A stretch of 64,000 bases of DNA from contig OY969790.1 in NCBI GenBank assembly GCA_963703125.1, positions 1,426,001 through 1,490,000 of the forward strand, read 5' to 3'. Below are positions 25,390-34,503 of this stretch, piece by piece (position 1 is the stretch's first letter; every line of letters begins with the position of its first letter). The DNA comes from MFD04716-140 sp963703125 (GTDB lineage: Bacteria > Bacteroidota > Bacteroidia > Flavobacteriales > Flavobacteriaceae). Position numbers and translations under genes: made by a program. The notes beneath the pieces are model-generated. The model searched no databases, was not told the origin of the DNA, and was given only the letters and a program-made list of their open reading frames with translations.

Positions 25390-26618
25390 TCCCTTTGCCT
25401 TTTAGCTTGTATGCAAAATAAACTGAAATTGCTTACGAAGACCACAATTATTTTGGCCGTAACACCTACCATTTGAACCTGGTAAGTTGAAAATATTAGG
25501 CATCTTTCCAAATAGGATTCCGGTAATACACTATATGGATTTTGTTTTCAATAGAATATTAGGCCGAAACAACTAATCCTTTTTTTTATGTAAAATCCCT
25601 TTGTCCTCGTATGCACACACTCATTCCCACTTGAATTTTAAACTCGATTGCATCCCTTACACTATGGGTCTTAACAATGCTCGGGATAACATTCCCTATT
25701 TTTTTAAACGCTATTTAATATTACTTAAACCTAAACTCACCCCATTGCTTGGTGTTTCAGGATTCTGAAAATGAGGAAACCCCAATTTGTATTGTTATGT
25801 ATATCTCAAAAAAGGATCACTTCGGTTTTCAAGACCCCCAAACTTGAAAAAGTTGATTAGCTTCTTAAAATGCCAAATGAGGCTCCGGTTTAAAACAAAT
25901 AAAAATTCTGTAATATGACCGATTTTAACAGAACTTTGAGCTATTAAAAGTAAGGAGCATTGTGAAAGTATTCCCATAAGATAATCCCTTTCACCATTAT
26001 ACATAGGTCTTTTAAAAATGTTCAACGATCTTCCTAAAAAATGATAGGGAAACGCTTTCAAATCCAATGGGCCTGTCTTCCATTTTTCAAAAACATGGAG
26101 ATGGCCAACAATTCCTATGAACATGGCTTCACGACATTCATGAAGGTACTCGGTAGGCGGCACTGTTTTGAACATGGTTACAAGCTCTCTTTGTAGTTTT
26201 TTAAAAAAAACTGGGCTTTCCTTTATAAAATGGTTTAAAAATGGGCTCCTTGTATAGTAGCAAAACTTTTAACAGAAATGCTTAAACATAGTACCCAAAT
26301 ATACTTTGAAGGGTATATAACAATTTCAATCCTTTTTTTAAGGCCAGAATGGGCAAAACCTTCTGAATACCGCAAGCATTTCAAATAGTACTTTCCTGAT
26401 ATCAATGCACAACGAATGTCTGTAATTTTTCAATGAATTTTTTTGCAGTATCTTCTTCGGGAAAATTCGGGTACTTCCATTTCAAATAATCGACCTTTCA
26501 TGCTTCAATCCGAAAATTGTAAGTCACGGGGCCAATATGAAATGTTTAAAAATAAAATAGTATTCGCATGGTATGTCTTAATTGGGTTTATTTGTAAATC
26601 ATTATTAAAGTCGTTCTA
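25390..26618. other. 1.2-kb stretch without an intact gene
   Basis: A 126-codon open frame on the minus strand (25795-26175) has no family resemblance I can name and no clear leader. A short protein-like minus-strand reading around 26405-26490 (YLKWKYPNFPEEDTAKKFIEKLQTF) ends in a stop. It looks like degraded coding DNA at the edge of the catabolic locus. Confidence 0.5.
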
Positions 26619-27702
26619 TTGAAACCTATACTATTATTTGCGCCTTTATTTTTCCTATTTGCCTGTAAGGAAAAAGCATTGCGATTGCCGGAAGTTTTAA
26701 CAATTGACCATGCAGCAGTTATTACCCAAGAATTCATATACGAGCCAGAAGATGCTTTGACCCTTGAATGCCATGCATCTACTATAGAGGTTAGCAATGG
26801 TACCGTAGTTTCTTCGTGGTTTGGCGGAACCAAGGAAAAGAATAAGGATGTTGGCATATGGGTATCACGAAGAACTAATGGCAAGTGGTCTACGCCCATT
26901 GAGGTTGTAAACGGAATACAAAAAGATGGTACCAGATACCCTTGCTGGAATCCTGTTCTGTTTAAACCAAAAGGGAAACCTTTGTACTTGTTTTACAAGG
27001 TGGGGCCTAGTCCACAGGAATGGTGGGGCCTTTATATGACTTCCAGCGATGATGGAAAGACTTGGTCAAAGCCGGTAAAGCTTCCTGATGGAATTCTGGG
27101 CCCCATAAAAAATCAACCCATTCAAATGGCCAATGGGACTATTCTATCCCCATCTAGCAATGAAACAACATCGGGCGAATGAGACGATTCATATTGAAAC
27201 CAGCAGAGACAGTGCAAAAACTTGGACAAGCTCAGGTGCCCTAAATGACCCCAATAAATTTGGAGCCATTCAACCCGTTATATTAAACTATGGAGAAGGA
27301 AAATTGCAATTGCTGAGTCGTACCAAGAATGATGTTATAAGTGAAAATTGGTCCTCGGACAACGGCGAAACATGGAGCGAAATGGATGCCATCTCCCTTC
27401 CGAATCCGAATTCAGGAATAGATGGGGTAACCTTAAAGGACGGCCGCCAGTTTTTGGTCTATAACCCTACGGGTGAAAACTGGGGAGATCGAGTGCCCCT
27501 AAGTATTGCACTCTCAACCAATGGAAAGAATTGGAAGCGCGTTCTTGACTTGGAACCTTTAAGGGGCAATACCGATAAGGAAGGTGAAGAATATTCGTAT
27601 CCAACTGCAATTCAGGCAGAAGACGGTAAAATACATTTGGTATATACTTGGAATCGCAAAACTGTCAAATACCTAGTTTTAGATCCTATAAAGCTTCAGT
27701 AA
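26619..27702 (+). pseudogene. Sialidase-family (BNR repeat) lipoprotein, frameshifted
   Basis: The start TTG 26619 gives MKPILLFAPLFFLFAC with a lipobox. The sialidase-type propeller follows, with Asp-box-like repeats SSDDGKTW, SRDSAKTW, SSDNGETW and STNGKNW. Frame 1 stops at 27182 after SPSSNETTSGE. The rest continues in another frame as TIHIETSRDSAKTW to 27702. The shift near 27175-27185 (GAATGAGACG) corresponds to two lost bases or one gained. The joined length of about 360 aa suits the family. Upstream and downstream are further gene remnants. Confidence 0.75.
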
Positions 27703-27786
27703 ATGCATACAAAAAGTGGTAGCGAAAGGTATTTCGGGTCAGGAGTATAGATCTTAATCCTATGACTTTCGTTTTATTTTTCCACC

Positions 27787-27961
27787 AAAACTTTCCAATT
27801 ATGAAATTGGGTATATCATCCCCAAAAGTGAATGGGATACCGGCAAACCCTATTTGTACAATTATGAGAGGGACATCTACGGTGAGGAGAATTCCCTAGG
27901 ACCGGAAACAGGTCCGTTAATCTACAATTCACTTAAGGAGGTAATCAAAGATTTGAACTAG
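27787..27961 (+). pseudogene. C-terminal tail resembling neutral/alkaline ceramidase-like proteins
   Basis: The reading YEIGYIIPKSEWDTGKPYLYNYERDIYGEENSLGPETGPLIYNSLKEVIKDLN ends at a stop at 27961. The EIGYIIPKxEWD and YGEENSLGPETGP blocks recall the C-terminal end of neutral/alkaline non-lysosomal ceramidase-type proteins. Nothing upstream continues it, so it is a remnant. Confidence 0.45.
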
Positions 27962-28102
27962 GCATCAATTAAAATTGGATTGGAGTCGAGATTATCTTGT
28001 CTTGTATTGGTTGGTTTTGTATAATTTTTTTAGAGATATCCCGTATACAATAAATATACCTCCACATGAAATATCCAATCTGAGTAAGCTGGCCTAAATT
28101 CA

Positions 28103-28135
28103 TATAAAATCTTTATACATTTCTCGGTAAATTTA
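28103..28135 (+). promoter_or_regulatory. Predicted KdpE-type operator and promoter, copy 1
   Basis: TATAAAATCTTTATAC starts at 28103 and TAAATTTA, a weak TAnnTTTG-type -7 element, starts at 28128, 25 nt later. The same pair with the same spacing occurs before the two trkH units. Confidence 0.6.
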
Positions 28136-28147
28136 CCTAAAAAAGGT

Positions 28148-29227
28148 TTGGACTTACTCAGGACAAGGCACTATAGTAAAAAGAGGCAGTATACCATAAG
28201 TATCTTGCTTATTATTACCACTGCGATCATCTGTTTCTTTTTGGAGGGTTTCATTGGTTATAGTGCAATTGCACTGATTTTGTTGATGATGGTCTCCCTC
28301 AATGCCATCCTCTTCGATATTTTTCCCGTCGTGGTATCGGCACTTTTAAGTGCCCTGATATGGAACTTTTTCTTCATCCCCCCCATACTCACCTTCCACA
28401 TCGACACCCCGGAGGACGGCCTTATGTTTTTGATGTACTTCGTAATCGCCTCCATAAATGCCGTGCTCACCTTCAAACTTAGGGAATTCGACAAAAGGCA
28501 AAGGGATGAGGAAGAACGTACAAAATCCATAGCACTTTACAACACCTTGTTCAACTCGTTGTCCCATGAACTAAAGACACCTATCGCGACCATTATCGGA
28601 GCAGTGGACACTATCAAGGACAAAAATTCCAAACTCTCTGATAGCAATCGAAAAGAACTGTATTCAGAGATCGGAATTGCCGGGCTTCGGTTGAACCGAC
28701 AGGTTGAAAACCTTTTGAGCATGAGCAGGTTGGAGGCCGGGTTCATCCAGCCCAAAAGGGATTGGTGCGATGTCAACGAAATCATTTTTCAAACAATTAA
28801 AAGAAACCAGCAAGAAACTTCCCACCATAGGATTCTTTACGAACCCAAGGAACACCTACCGCTTTTTAAACTGGACGGAGGACTGTTGGAACAGGTTCTG
28901 CACAACATCATCCACAATGCACTCCAGCACACTCCCCCAAACTCGATTATTACGGTTGAGGCAAATGAAACGGAGGAGGGCTGTATTTTGATGGTCTCGG
29001 ATAACGGAAAAGGTTTTCCGGAAAATGAAATGGAGTCTGTTTTCCAAAAGTTCTACCGTCTTGAGCACACTATCGGGGGAACGGGACTGGGACTTTCCAT
29101 AGTCAAGGGTTTTACAGAGGCCATGGACGGAAAGGTGCGATTGGAGAACAGAAAGGAGGGCGGCGCACGGTTCACCATAACCGTTCCTTCAGAAACTTCC
29201 CCTATAAACACATATGAAAATGGATAA
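28148..29227 (+). CDS. Short KdpD-like sensor histidine kinase
   Basis: The 359-aa protein has four membrane segments (about 17-33, 38-55, 58-75 and 92-108) forming a DUF4118-type domain. HisKA follows with H140 (NSLSHELKTP), then HATPase_c with N box NIIHNALQHT, DNGKGF and GGTGLGL. The DUF4118-HisKA arrangement is that of KdpD, but the N-terminal KdpD and Usp domains are missing, so ATP/K+ sensing differs. Start TTG 28148 follows AAAAAAGG, and the operator/promoter is directly upstream. It overlaps the response-regulator gene by up to 14 nt. Confidence 0.9.
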   Translation: MDLLRTRHYSKKRQYTISILLIITTAIICFFLEGFIGYSAIALILLMMVSLNAILFDIFPVVVSALLSALIWNFFFIPPILTFHIDTPEDGLMFLMYFVIASINAVLTFKLREFDKRQRDEEERTKSIALYNTLFNSLSHELKTPIATIIGAVDTIKDKNSKLSDSNRKELYSEIGIAGLRLNRQVENLLSMSRLEAGFIQPKRDWCDVNEIIFQTIKRNQQETSHHRILYEPKEHLPLFKLDGGLLEQVLHNIIHNALQHTPPNSIITVEANETEEGCILMVSDNGKGFPENEMESVFQKFYRLEHTIGGTGLGLSIVKGFTEAMDGKVRLENRKEGGARFTITVPSETSPINTYENG

Positions 29228-29897
29228 GGCACAAATATTGATCATAGATGATGAGCCGCAGATAAGAAAACTGCTCCAGATCAATCTGGAGAGCAATGAT
29301 TATAGCACCATTCAAGCGGCGAGTGCCAAGGAGGGTACTGCCCTGGCAGCAAGCCATTTGCCCGATGCCATTTTATTGGATATTGGATTGCCCGACAAAA
29401 GTGGCCATGACCTTTTGGTAGAACTTAGGGACTGGTACCATAAGCCCATCATCATCCTATCTGTACAGGACAACGAACCGGATATCATCAGGGCACTGGA
29501 CAATGGTGCTACCGACTTCCTCACGAAACCCTTCAGGACCGGGGAACTGCTGGCCCGTATTCGCTCTGCAATGAGAAGGGACCAGAACATAGAGCCTAAT
29601 GCCACCATCCAATCCGGTGACCTAGAGGTCGACCTTGTGGCAAGGACCGTAAAAAAACAAGCGATGTTGATCAAGCTCACCCAGACCGAGTACAACCTTT
29701 TGGCACTGTTCGCCAAGAATGAGGGCAAGGTACTGACACACCAGTACATCCTGAACGAGGTCTGGGGCTATGGACACCAGAACGAGACCCAATATTTAAG
29801 GGTATTTGTAGGTACCTTGAGAAAAAAAATTGAGGATAGTCCCAACCATCCTGAACATATCATTACCGAAAGTGGTGTGGGCTATCGGTTCCAATGA
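29220..29897 (+). CDS. KdpE-like response regulator (OmpR family)
   Basis: The protein is 225 aa from ATG 29220. ATG 29214 adds two residues. The receiver domain has DDEP and the phospho-acceptor Asp in AILLDIGLP, with Lys in FLTKPF. The C-terminal winged helix has TQTEYNLLALFAKNEGKVLTHQYILNEVWGYG and YLRVFVGTLRKKIE, closest to KdpE. It should bind the 11-bp-spaced direct repeats found three times in this region. No kdpFABC is present, so its targets are probably its own operon and the Trk/Ktr genes. Confidence 0.92.
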   Translation: MDKAQILIIDDEPQIRKLLQINLESNDYSTIQAASAKEGTALAASHLPDAILLDIGLPDKSGHDLLVELRDWYHKPIIILSVQDNEPDIIRALDNGATDFLTKPFRTGELLARIRSAMRRDQNIEPNATIQSGDLEVDLVARTVKKQAMLIKLTQTEYNLLALFAKNEGKVLTHQYILNEVWGYGHQNETQYLRVFVGTLRKKIEDSPNHPEHIITESGVGYRFQ

Positions 29898-29898
29898 C

Positions 29899-29934
29899 CT
29901 TTATAAAATCTTTATTACTCCACCCCTATTCTTG
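29899..29934 (+). promoter_or_regulatory. Predicted KdpE-type operator and promoter, copy 2
   Basis: CTTTATAAAATCTTTATTAC (29899-29918) contains TATAAAATC at 29902. TATTCTTG, a one-mismatch -7 element, starts at 29927, again 25 nt downstream. The site begins 2 nt after the stop of the response-regulator gene and precedes the first trkH unit. Confidence 0.6.
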
Positions 29935-29987
29935 ATTTTTTGAATATCCCTTTTCCATGAACTTTGTGCCATCAAAATAGCACAGGA

Positions 29988-30077
29988 ATGAAGTGGAATT
30001 TTTTTCATGATGAAGATACTGGCAGACCCTACAAATCTATGGACGATTGGTACCAAGATATTGAACATCTCATATAA
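29988..30077 (+). CDS. 29-codon ORF in the leader of the first trkH unit
   Basis: ATG 29988 follows CAGGA and encodes a short acidic/aromatic peptide starting MKWNFFHDEDTGRPYKSMDD. It could be a small K+ channel subunit or a leader peptide, or it may be meaningless. Its composition (no low-complexity A/K runs) and good spacing to an RBS-like GGA argue for translation. I know no homologue. Confidence 0.35.
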   Translation: MKWNFFHDEDTGRPYKSMDDWYQDIEHLI

Positions 30078-30153
30078 CCATTGATTATTTTGGTGGGGGC
30101 AGCAATTGTTACTTTCCTCTACATCAAATTTTTTTCATTCTAAATCCATTTTT

Positions 30154-30516
30154 ATGGAAAAGGAAGCCGTAATCAACAAGGAGGTAGCAGACTTGATTGT
30201 CAGCCTTTGTTTCAGCATCAATGAACTGAAAAGAATGTCCGAAAATGCGCCTGGACCAAATGCCCTGCTTTTTCAATGGGTCCATAGGGATGTAAAGCAT
30301 AGGATGGATACCCTGTTGGGGACGGTGGGAATAAAGAGTATGGCCAAGGAAGTGGGAAAGACCAAGAATTTTGTCAGGAATGCATTGACCCTCTATAAAA
30401 TGGTTCCTAATGAACTGGAGGAGAAAACCAAGGTCATGCTACTTCTCGATAATATCCTGACCGAGATGACCAAACTGGAGCACCTACTAACCTTTCACTT
30501 AAATGGCAATCCGTGA
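30154..30516 (+). CDS. Unrecognised cytoplasmic protein upstream of trkH
   Basis: The protein is 120 aa from ATG 30154 (MEKEAVINKEVADL), which follows TTTTT-rich leader DNA. A longer frame to 30106 lacks a good start context. It is helical, with no membrane segment and no cysteines: SLCFSINELKRMSENAPGPNALLFQWVHRDVKHRMDTLLG, then GKTKNFVRNALTLYKMV. Its stop overlaps the trkH start by 4 nt (ATGGCAATCCGTGA), so it is translationally coupled and may regulate or assemble the channel. I cannot assign a family. Confidence 0.7.
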   Translation: MEKEAVINKEVADLIVSLCFSINELKRMSENAPGPNALLFQWVHRDVKHRMDTLLGTVGIKSMAKEVGKTKNFVRNALTLYKMVPNELEEKTKVMLLLDNILTEMTKLEHLLTFHLNGNP

Positions 30517-31850
30517 ATACACTATTAAAAAAATATAGAAAATTTCAGTTATTCCTATCTCCCCAACAAAACCTGTTGTACGGATTTCTGGTCTATACCC
30601 TTATCGGTTGGGCCCTATTGTGCCTACCATTGTCGCATAGGCTGGATGTTCCGATACTGGATAGCTTGTTCATTGCTACCTCGGCCATTTCAACTACGGG
30701 ACTGGTCACGGTGAGCGTATTCGATACCTACTCATGGTTCGGCCAGTTCATCGTCATGCTCTTGTTCCAAATAGGGGGGATCGGTTATATGACCTTTACG
30801 ACCTTCATCCTGCTCTCCAAAAAAAGTAATCTTACCCACTGGCATCAACGCATTCTCAACGCGGAGTTTACCATGCCCAAGGGATTTCAGGTACGTGATT
30901 TTCTGAAATCGGTCATCCTTTTTACCTTCACCATCGAGATTATCGGGGCCCTGTGCCTCTACATTGCCTTCACCAATGCTGGGGTGGAACATAATTTTGC
31001 CCTGTGGAGCAGTATCTACCATAGTGTCTCTGCATTTTGCACCGCTGGCTTCGGTCTATACAATGACAGTTTTGAACAGTTTGCCGACAATCCATCCATC
31101 AATATCATAATTTCCATTCTGGCCATATGCGGTTCCTTGGGGTTTATTGTGGTCACCGACTTTTGGAACCGGATCGCGGGCAAGACCAAGAACATTACCT
31201 TTACCACCAAGATTATTTTAGGGTCCATAACGGTTCTATTGGTCTTTGGTACCATTATGATCTACTATTTCGAGCCATCCGTAAAGGGCTTGGTAGAACA
31301 TCGGTTGATGGTCTCGTTTTTTCAGGCCATGACCGCGCTGACTACTGTAGGGTTCAATACCGTTCCGGTAGGAGGTTTTGCCACCGGGAGTCTTTTGGTC
31401 ATTATTTTTCTTATGTACATAGGAGCCTCCCCCTCGGGGACTGGTGGGGGAATGAAGACTACAACGTTTACAGCCCTTATCGCGATTATGTGGAACCGTA
31501 TAAGGAACAATAGGAGCGTTACCTTTCTAGGAAAGTCCATTCCATTGGAAAGGCTCTATGTGGCCACTTCTGTGTTCATACTGTACGCATCCGTCATTTT
31601 TTTGGCTACCCTTCTTTTGTCCTATACGGAGGATTTTCCTCTGCAACAGATCCTTTTCGAGACCACCTCGGCAATCGGGACCGTTGGGCTAAGCACCGGA
31701 ATTACCGGCGATTTGGGTTCTTTCGGAAAAATCGTCCTTATCATTGTGATGTTCGTGGGCAGGCTGGGCCTGGTGACCTTTGGTCTGGCGATCCTGGCCA
31801 AAAAGAACATGTTGAAAATAAGAAAAGACAGTGAAGACCTAGCAATATAG
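30513..31850 (+). CDS. TrkH/KtrB family potassium channel subunit
   Basis: The 445-aa protein begins at GTG 30513. Four P-loop/selectivity segments are seen: SAISTTGLVTV, SVSAFCTAGFGLY, TALTTVGFNTVP and SAIGTVGLSTG, each with the filter glycine. The gating-loop area GASPSGTGGGMKTTTF is typical of KtrB. It imports K+ through the inner membrane together with an RCK subunit, for which the trkA gene downstream is the candidate. It is preceded by the operator at 29899 and coupled to the unknown gene at 30154. Confidence 0.93.
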   Translation: MNTLLKKYRKFQLFLSPQQNLLYGFLVYTLIGWALLCLPLSHRLDVPILDSLFIATSAISTTGLVTVSVFDTYSWFGQFIVMLLFQIGGIGYMTFTTFILLSKKSNLTHWHQRILNAEFTMPKGFQVRDFLKSVILFTFTIEIIGALCLYIAFTNAGVEHNFALWSSIYHSVSAFCTAGFGLYNDSFEQFADNPSINIIISILAICGSLGFIVVTDFWNRIAGKTKNITFTTKIILGSITVLLVFGTIMIYYFEPSVKGLVEHRLMVSFFQAMTALTTVGFNTVPVGGFATGSLLVIIFLMYIGASPSGTGGGMKTTTFTALIAIMWNRIRNNRSVTFLGKSIPLERLYVATSVFILYASVIFLATLLLSYTEDFPLQQILFETTSAIGTVGLSTGITGDLGSFGKIVLIIVMFVGRLGLVTFGLAILAKKNMLKIRKDSEDLAI

Positions 31851-31951
31851 ACTATGTGCCCTTTTCTCTTCTTATGGAAGTTAAATGTCTTTAACATCCT
31901 GCCGATCATTTTGGTTATGATCCGTCATATCTTTATCTGATCAATCATCCA

Positions 31952-31989
31952 ATCTTTATAAAATCTTTATAACTCTATCCATACCTTTA
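31952..31989 (+). promoter_or_regulatory. Predicted KdpE-type operator and promoter, copy 3
   Basis: ATCTTTATAAAATCTTTATA (31952-31971) contains two CTTTATA words 11 nt apart. TATAAAATC starts at 31957 and TACCTTTA at 31982, the same 25-nt offset. The 17-mer CTTTATAAAATCTTTAT is identical to copy 2. Confidence 0.65.
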
Positions 31990-32016
31990 CACCCTCCGAA
32001 CGAATTATGGTATTCT

Positions 32017-33804
32017 ATGTCGCTTTTCAAATGGGGAAGGTCGGTTTTTTTTGAACGGTGGTTTTCCCAGGTTCTTTTTCAGGTAGCTTTCTATATCAGT
32101 ATCATTGGGGTTTTCCTGTTCATTGTCGATTTTGGCTTTGACAAGTCCCAACGGGCCCAGATTTGGTTCAACACCTTTTATTTTGTGGTGATCGGTTTGG
32201 GTATCTTGGCCACGGTACTAAGATATTTGGAACGCCAGAAAAAAATCAAGCGTTCCGTTTTCATTTTTGATGCGGTTACCATTCTGGTGACCCTGATGAT
32301 ACTTTATGCTCATTTTTTTGGTGAAGAAGCGCACAAACACCTATCCTTCCTGTATAATGACACTTGGGTAAAGTTTGCAATCATCCTGACTTTCATTCGG
32401 GAGTTTTCAGAACAGGAAATTAATTATAAAAAGACGCTGCTCAATCCGGCACAACTGTTCATTGCCAGTTTTTTGGGAATCATTTTGGTCGGGTCACTTT
32501 TGTTAATGTTGCCCAATGCCACCTTTGGAGGAATCTCCTTTTTGGATGCCTTGTTCACTTCCACAAGTGCCGTATGCGTTACAGGTCTCATTGTTGTGGA
32601 TACGGGAAGTTACTTCACCGTTTTTGGCCAATCGATCATCCTTTGCCTTATCCAAGCCGGGGGAATCGGAATTCTGACCGTTGCAAGTTATTTCAGTTAC
32701 TTTTTCAAAGGGGGTGCCTCTTACGAAAATCAATTGACCTTGAGCGACATGGCCGGAAGCCAAAAATTGGGTGAGGTTTTCGGTACCCTGAAACGCATTC
32801 TTGTCATTACTTTTTCCATAGAATTGTTTACGGCATTTTTGATCTATTTGAGCATGGAAAATAGCTTGTTCACCTCTTTTTTTCAACGCTTCTTTTTCTC
32901 TATATTTCATTCGGTATCTGCCTTCTGCAATGCCGGGTTCTCCACTTTGCCCAACAGCCTTTTCGAAACAGGGTTCCGTTACAATTATATGCTTCAAAGC
33001 ATTATAATTTTGGCTTTTGTGCTGGGCGGACTTGGGTTTCCGATTGTCGTCAACATTTTAAAATATCTCAAATATTTTGTCCTTAGAAAGTTGTTTTATT
33101 TTACTGGAGATCAAAAAAAGTACAAACCTTGGGTATTGAACCTAAACAGTCGCATTACCCTTATAACCACCACTGCTCTGACCATTTTAGGAACCATAAT
33201 GTTCTATTTCAATGAATATAACAACACGTTGGAGGAACATGAAGGCATTGGGAAAGTAATAACGGCCCTTTTTGGTGCGGCCACGCCTAGGACAGCAGGT
33301 TTTAACACCGTTGACATGAACGCTCTTAACTTTTCCACGATAATGCTGGTTTTTTTATTGATGTGGATAGGGGCTTCGCCTTCCTCCACCGGCGGTGGGA
33401 TAAAAACCAATACATTTGCCATAGCCACCCTTAATTTTCTAAGCCTGGCAAAGGGCAAATCAAGGATAGAGGTCTTCCGAAGGGAAATTTCCGAAGTATC
33501 CGTGCGACGTTCCTTTGCCGTAATAGCGTTGTCCCTGCTGGTCATAGGTTCCGGTATTATCTTGATCTCGGTTTTTGACAGCGACAAAAAACTATTGGAT
33601 ATCGCCTTTGAATGTTTTTCAGCATATAGTACCGTTGGCCTGAGTCTGGGAATAACCTCCAAGCTCAGTGCCTACAGTAAATTTGTCATCATCGGTGTGA
33701 TGTTCATCGGCAGGGTCAGTATGCTCACCTTGTTGATTGCAGTGTTCAAAAAGGTAAAGCAGAAAAATTATAGGTATCCCGTTGAGGAACTTACCATAAA
33801 CTAA
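32017..33804 (+). CDS. TrkH family potassium channel with N-terminal membrane extension
   Basis: The 595-aa protein has the TrkH core from about residue 145, with filter segments TSTSAVCVTGLIV, SVSAFCNAGFSTL, ATPRTAGFNTV and FSAYSTVGLSLG plus the loop GASPSSTGGGIKTNTF. The first 145 residues add about four hydrophobic segments not found in the shorter paralogue at 30513. They end in a charged segment (REFSEQEINYKKTLLN). This extended form occurs in Bacteroidota; the role of the extension is unknown. It is 12 nt upstream of the trkA-like gene and shares its operator. Confidence 0.92.
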   Translation: MSLFKWGRSVFFERWFSQVLFQVAFYISIIGVFLFIVDFGFDKSQRAQIWFNTFYFVVIGLGILATVLRYLERQKKIKRSVFIFDAVTILVTLMILYAHFFGEEAHKHLSFLYNDTWVKFAIILTFIREFSEQEINYKKTLLNPAQLFIASFLGIILVGSLLLMLPNATFGGISFLDALFTSTSAVCVTGLIVVDTGSYFTVFGQSIILCLIQAGGIGILTVASYFSYFFKGGASYENQLTLSDMAGSQKLGEVFGTLKRILVITFSIELFTAFLIYLSMENSLFTSFFQRFFFSIFHSVSAFCNAGFSTLPNSLFETGFRYNYMLQSIIILAFVLGGLGFPIVVNILKYLKYFVLRKLFYFTGDQKKYKPWVLNLNSRITLITTTALTILGTIMFYFNEYNNTLEEHEGIGKVITALFGAATPRTAGFNTVDMNALNFSTIMLVFLLMWIGASPSSTGGGIKTNTFAIATLNFLSLAKGKSRIEVFRREISEVSVRRSFAVIALSLLVIGSGIILISVFDSDKKLLDIAFECFSAYSTVGLSLGITSKLSAYSKFVIIGVMFIGRVSMLTLLIAVFKKVKQKNYRYPVEELTIN

Positions 33805-33816
33805 AAAGAATTAACT

Positions 33817-34503
33817 ATGAAATATATCATCGTGGGACTGGGCAGCTTTGGTGCCTCTCTTTCGGAAAAACTTACCGAACAAGGAAATGAGGTTATTGCC
33901 ATAGATACCAACATGAACCGGGTTGAAAATTATAAGGAGCGTATCTCCCATACCATTTGCATGGATGCCACCGATGAGTTTACGGTTTCCGGGTTGCCCT
34001 TGCAGGACACTGATATGGTCATTGTAGCCATCGGGGAGGATAAAGGGGCCAATATAATGGCTACGGCCCTATTCAAGAACTTCCAGGTCAAACGCTTGAT
34101 CAGTAGGTCTATCGATGAACTGCACGAAAAGGTACTGCACGCCATCGGGGTAGACGAGATTGTGCACCCAGAGGAAGAATCGGCGGAACGCTGGGCAAAA
34201 AAATTATGCCTTAAAGGTGTGGTCGACTCCTTTGAGCTAAATGATGATTATAGCATTGTGGAGGTCGATGTCCCGACCAAACTTCATGGAAAAACCATTA
34301 TGGAGAGCAATATAAGGGAACAGTACAATCTATTGGTTTTGACCACGATTGCGAACACCGAAGAAAGGTCATTGGTCGGAAAAACGAGGAATGTCACCCA
34401 AGTGAAAGGGGTCGCAAGTCCAAAAACCCTATTGAACAAAGATGACATTATCGTGGTCTATGGTTCGAACAAGGACATCAAAAAATTTCTAAAGGATGAC
34501 TGA
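33817..34503 (+). CDS. TrkA family (RCK) potassium uptake regulatory subunit
   Basis: The 228-aa protein has an N-terminal RCK-N Rossmann domain, MKYIIVGLGSFGASLSEKLTEQGNEVIAIDTN with GxGxxG, and the conserved CMDATDE and VIVAIGEDKGANI stretches. The C-terminal RCK-C domain spans about 140-228 (VEVDVPTKLHGKTIMES...DIIVVYGSNKDIKKF). It binds ATP/ADP or NAD(H) and gates TrkH-type channels from the cytoplasm. It is in an operon with the long trkH and could also serve the shorter one. Confidence 0.93.
   Translation: MKYIIVGLGSFGASLSEKLTEQGNEVIAIDTNMNRVENYKERISHTICMDATDEFTVSGLPLQDTDMVIVAIGEDKGANIMATALFKNFQVKRLISRSIDELHEKVLHAIGVDEIVHPEEESAERWAKKLCLKGVVDSFELNDDYSIVEVDVPTKLHGKTIMESNIREQYNLLVLTTIANTEERSLVGKTRNVTQVKGVASPKTLLNKDDIIVVYGSNKDIKKFLKDD

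Noticed and set aside
25795..26175. 126-codon minus-strand open frame
   Set aside because: There is no recognisable domain, leader or conserved context, and the surrounding DNA looks degraded. It is not reported as a gene, although a rare unknown gene cannot be excluded.
28148..31850. kdpFABC potassium ATPase expected next to kdpDE-like genes
   Set aside because: No P-type ATPase (DKTGT) or KdpA-like frame is present. The neighbours are Trk/Ktr genes.
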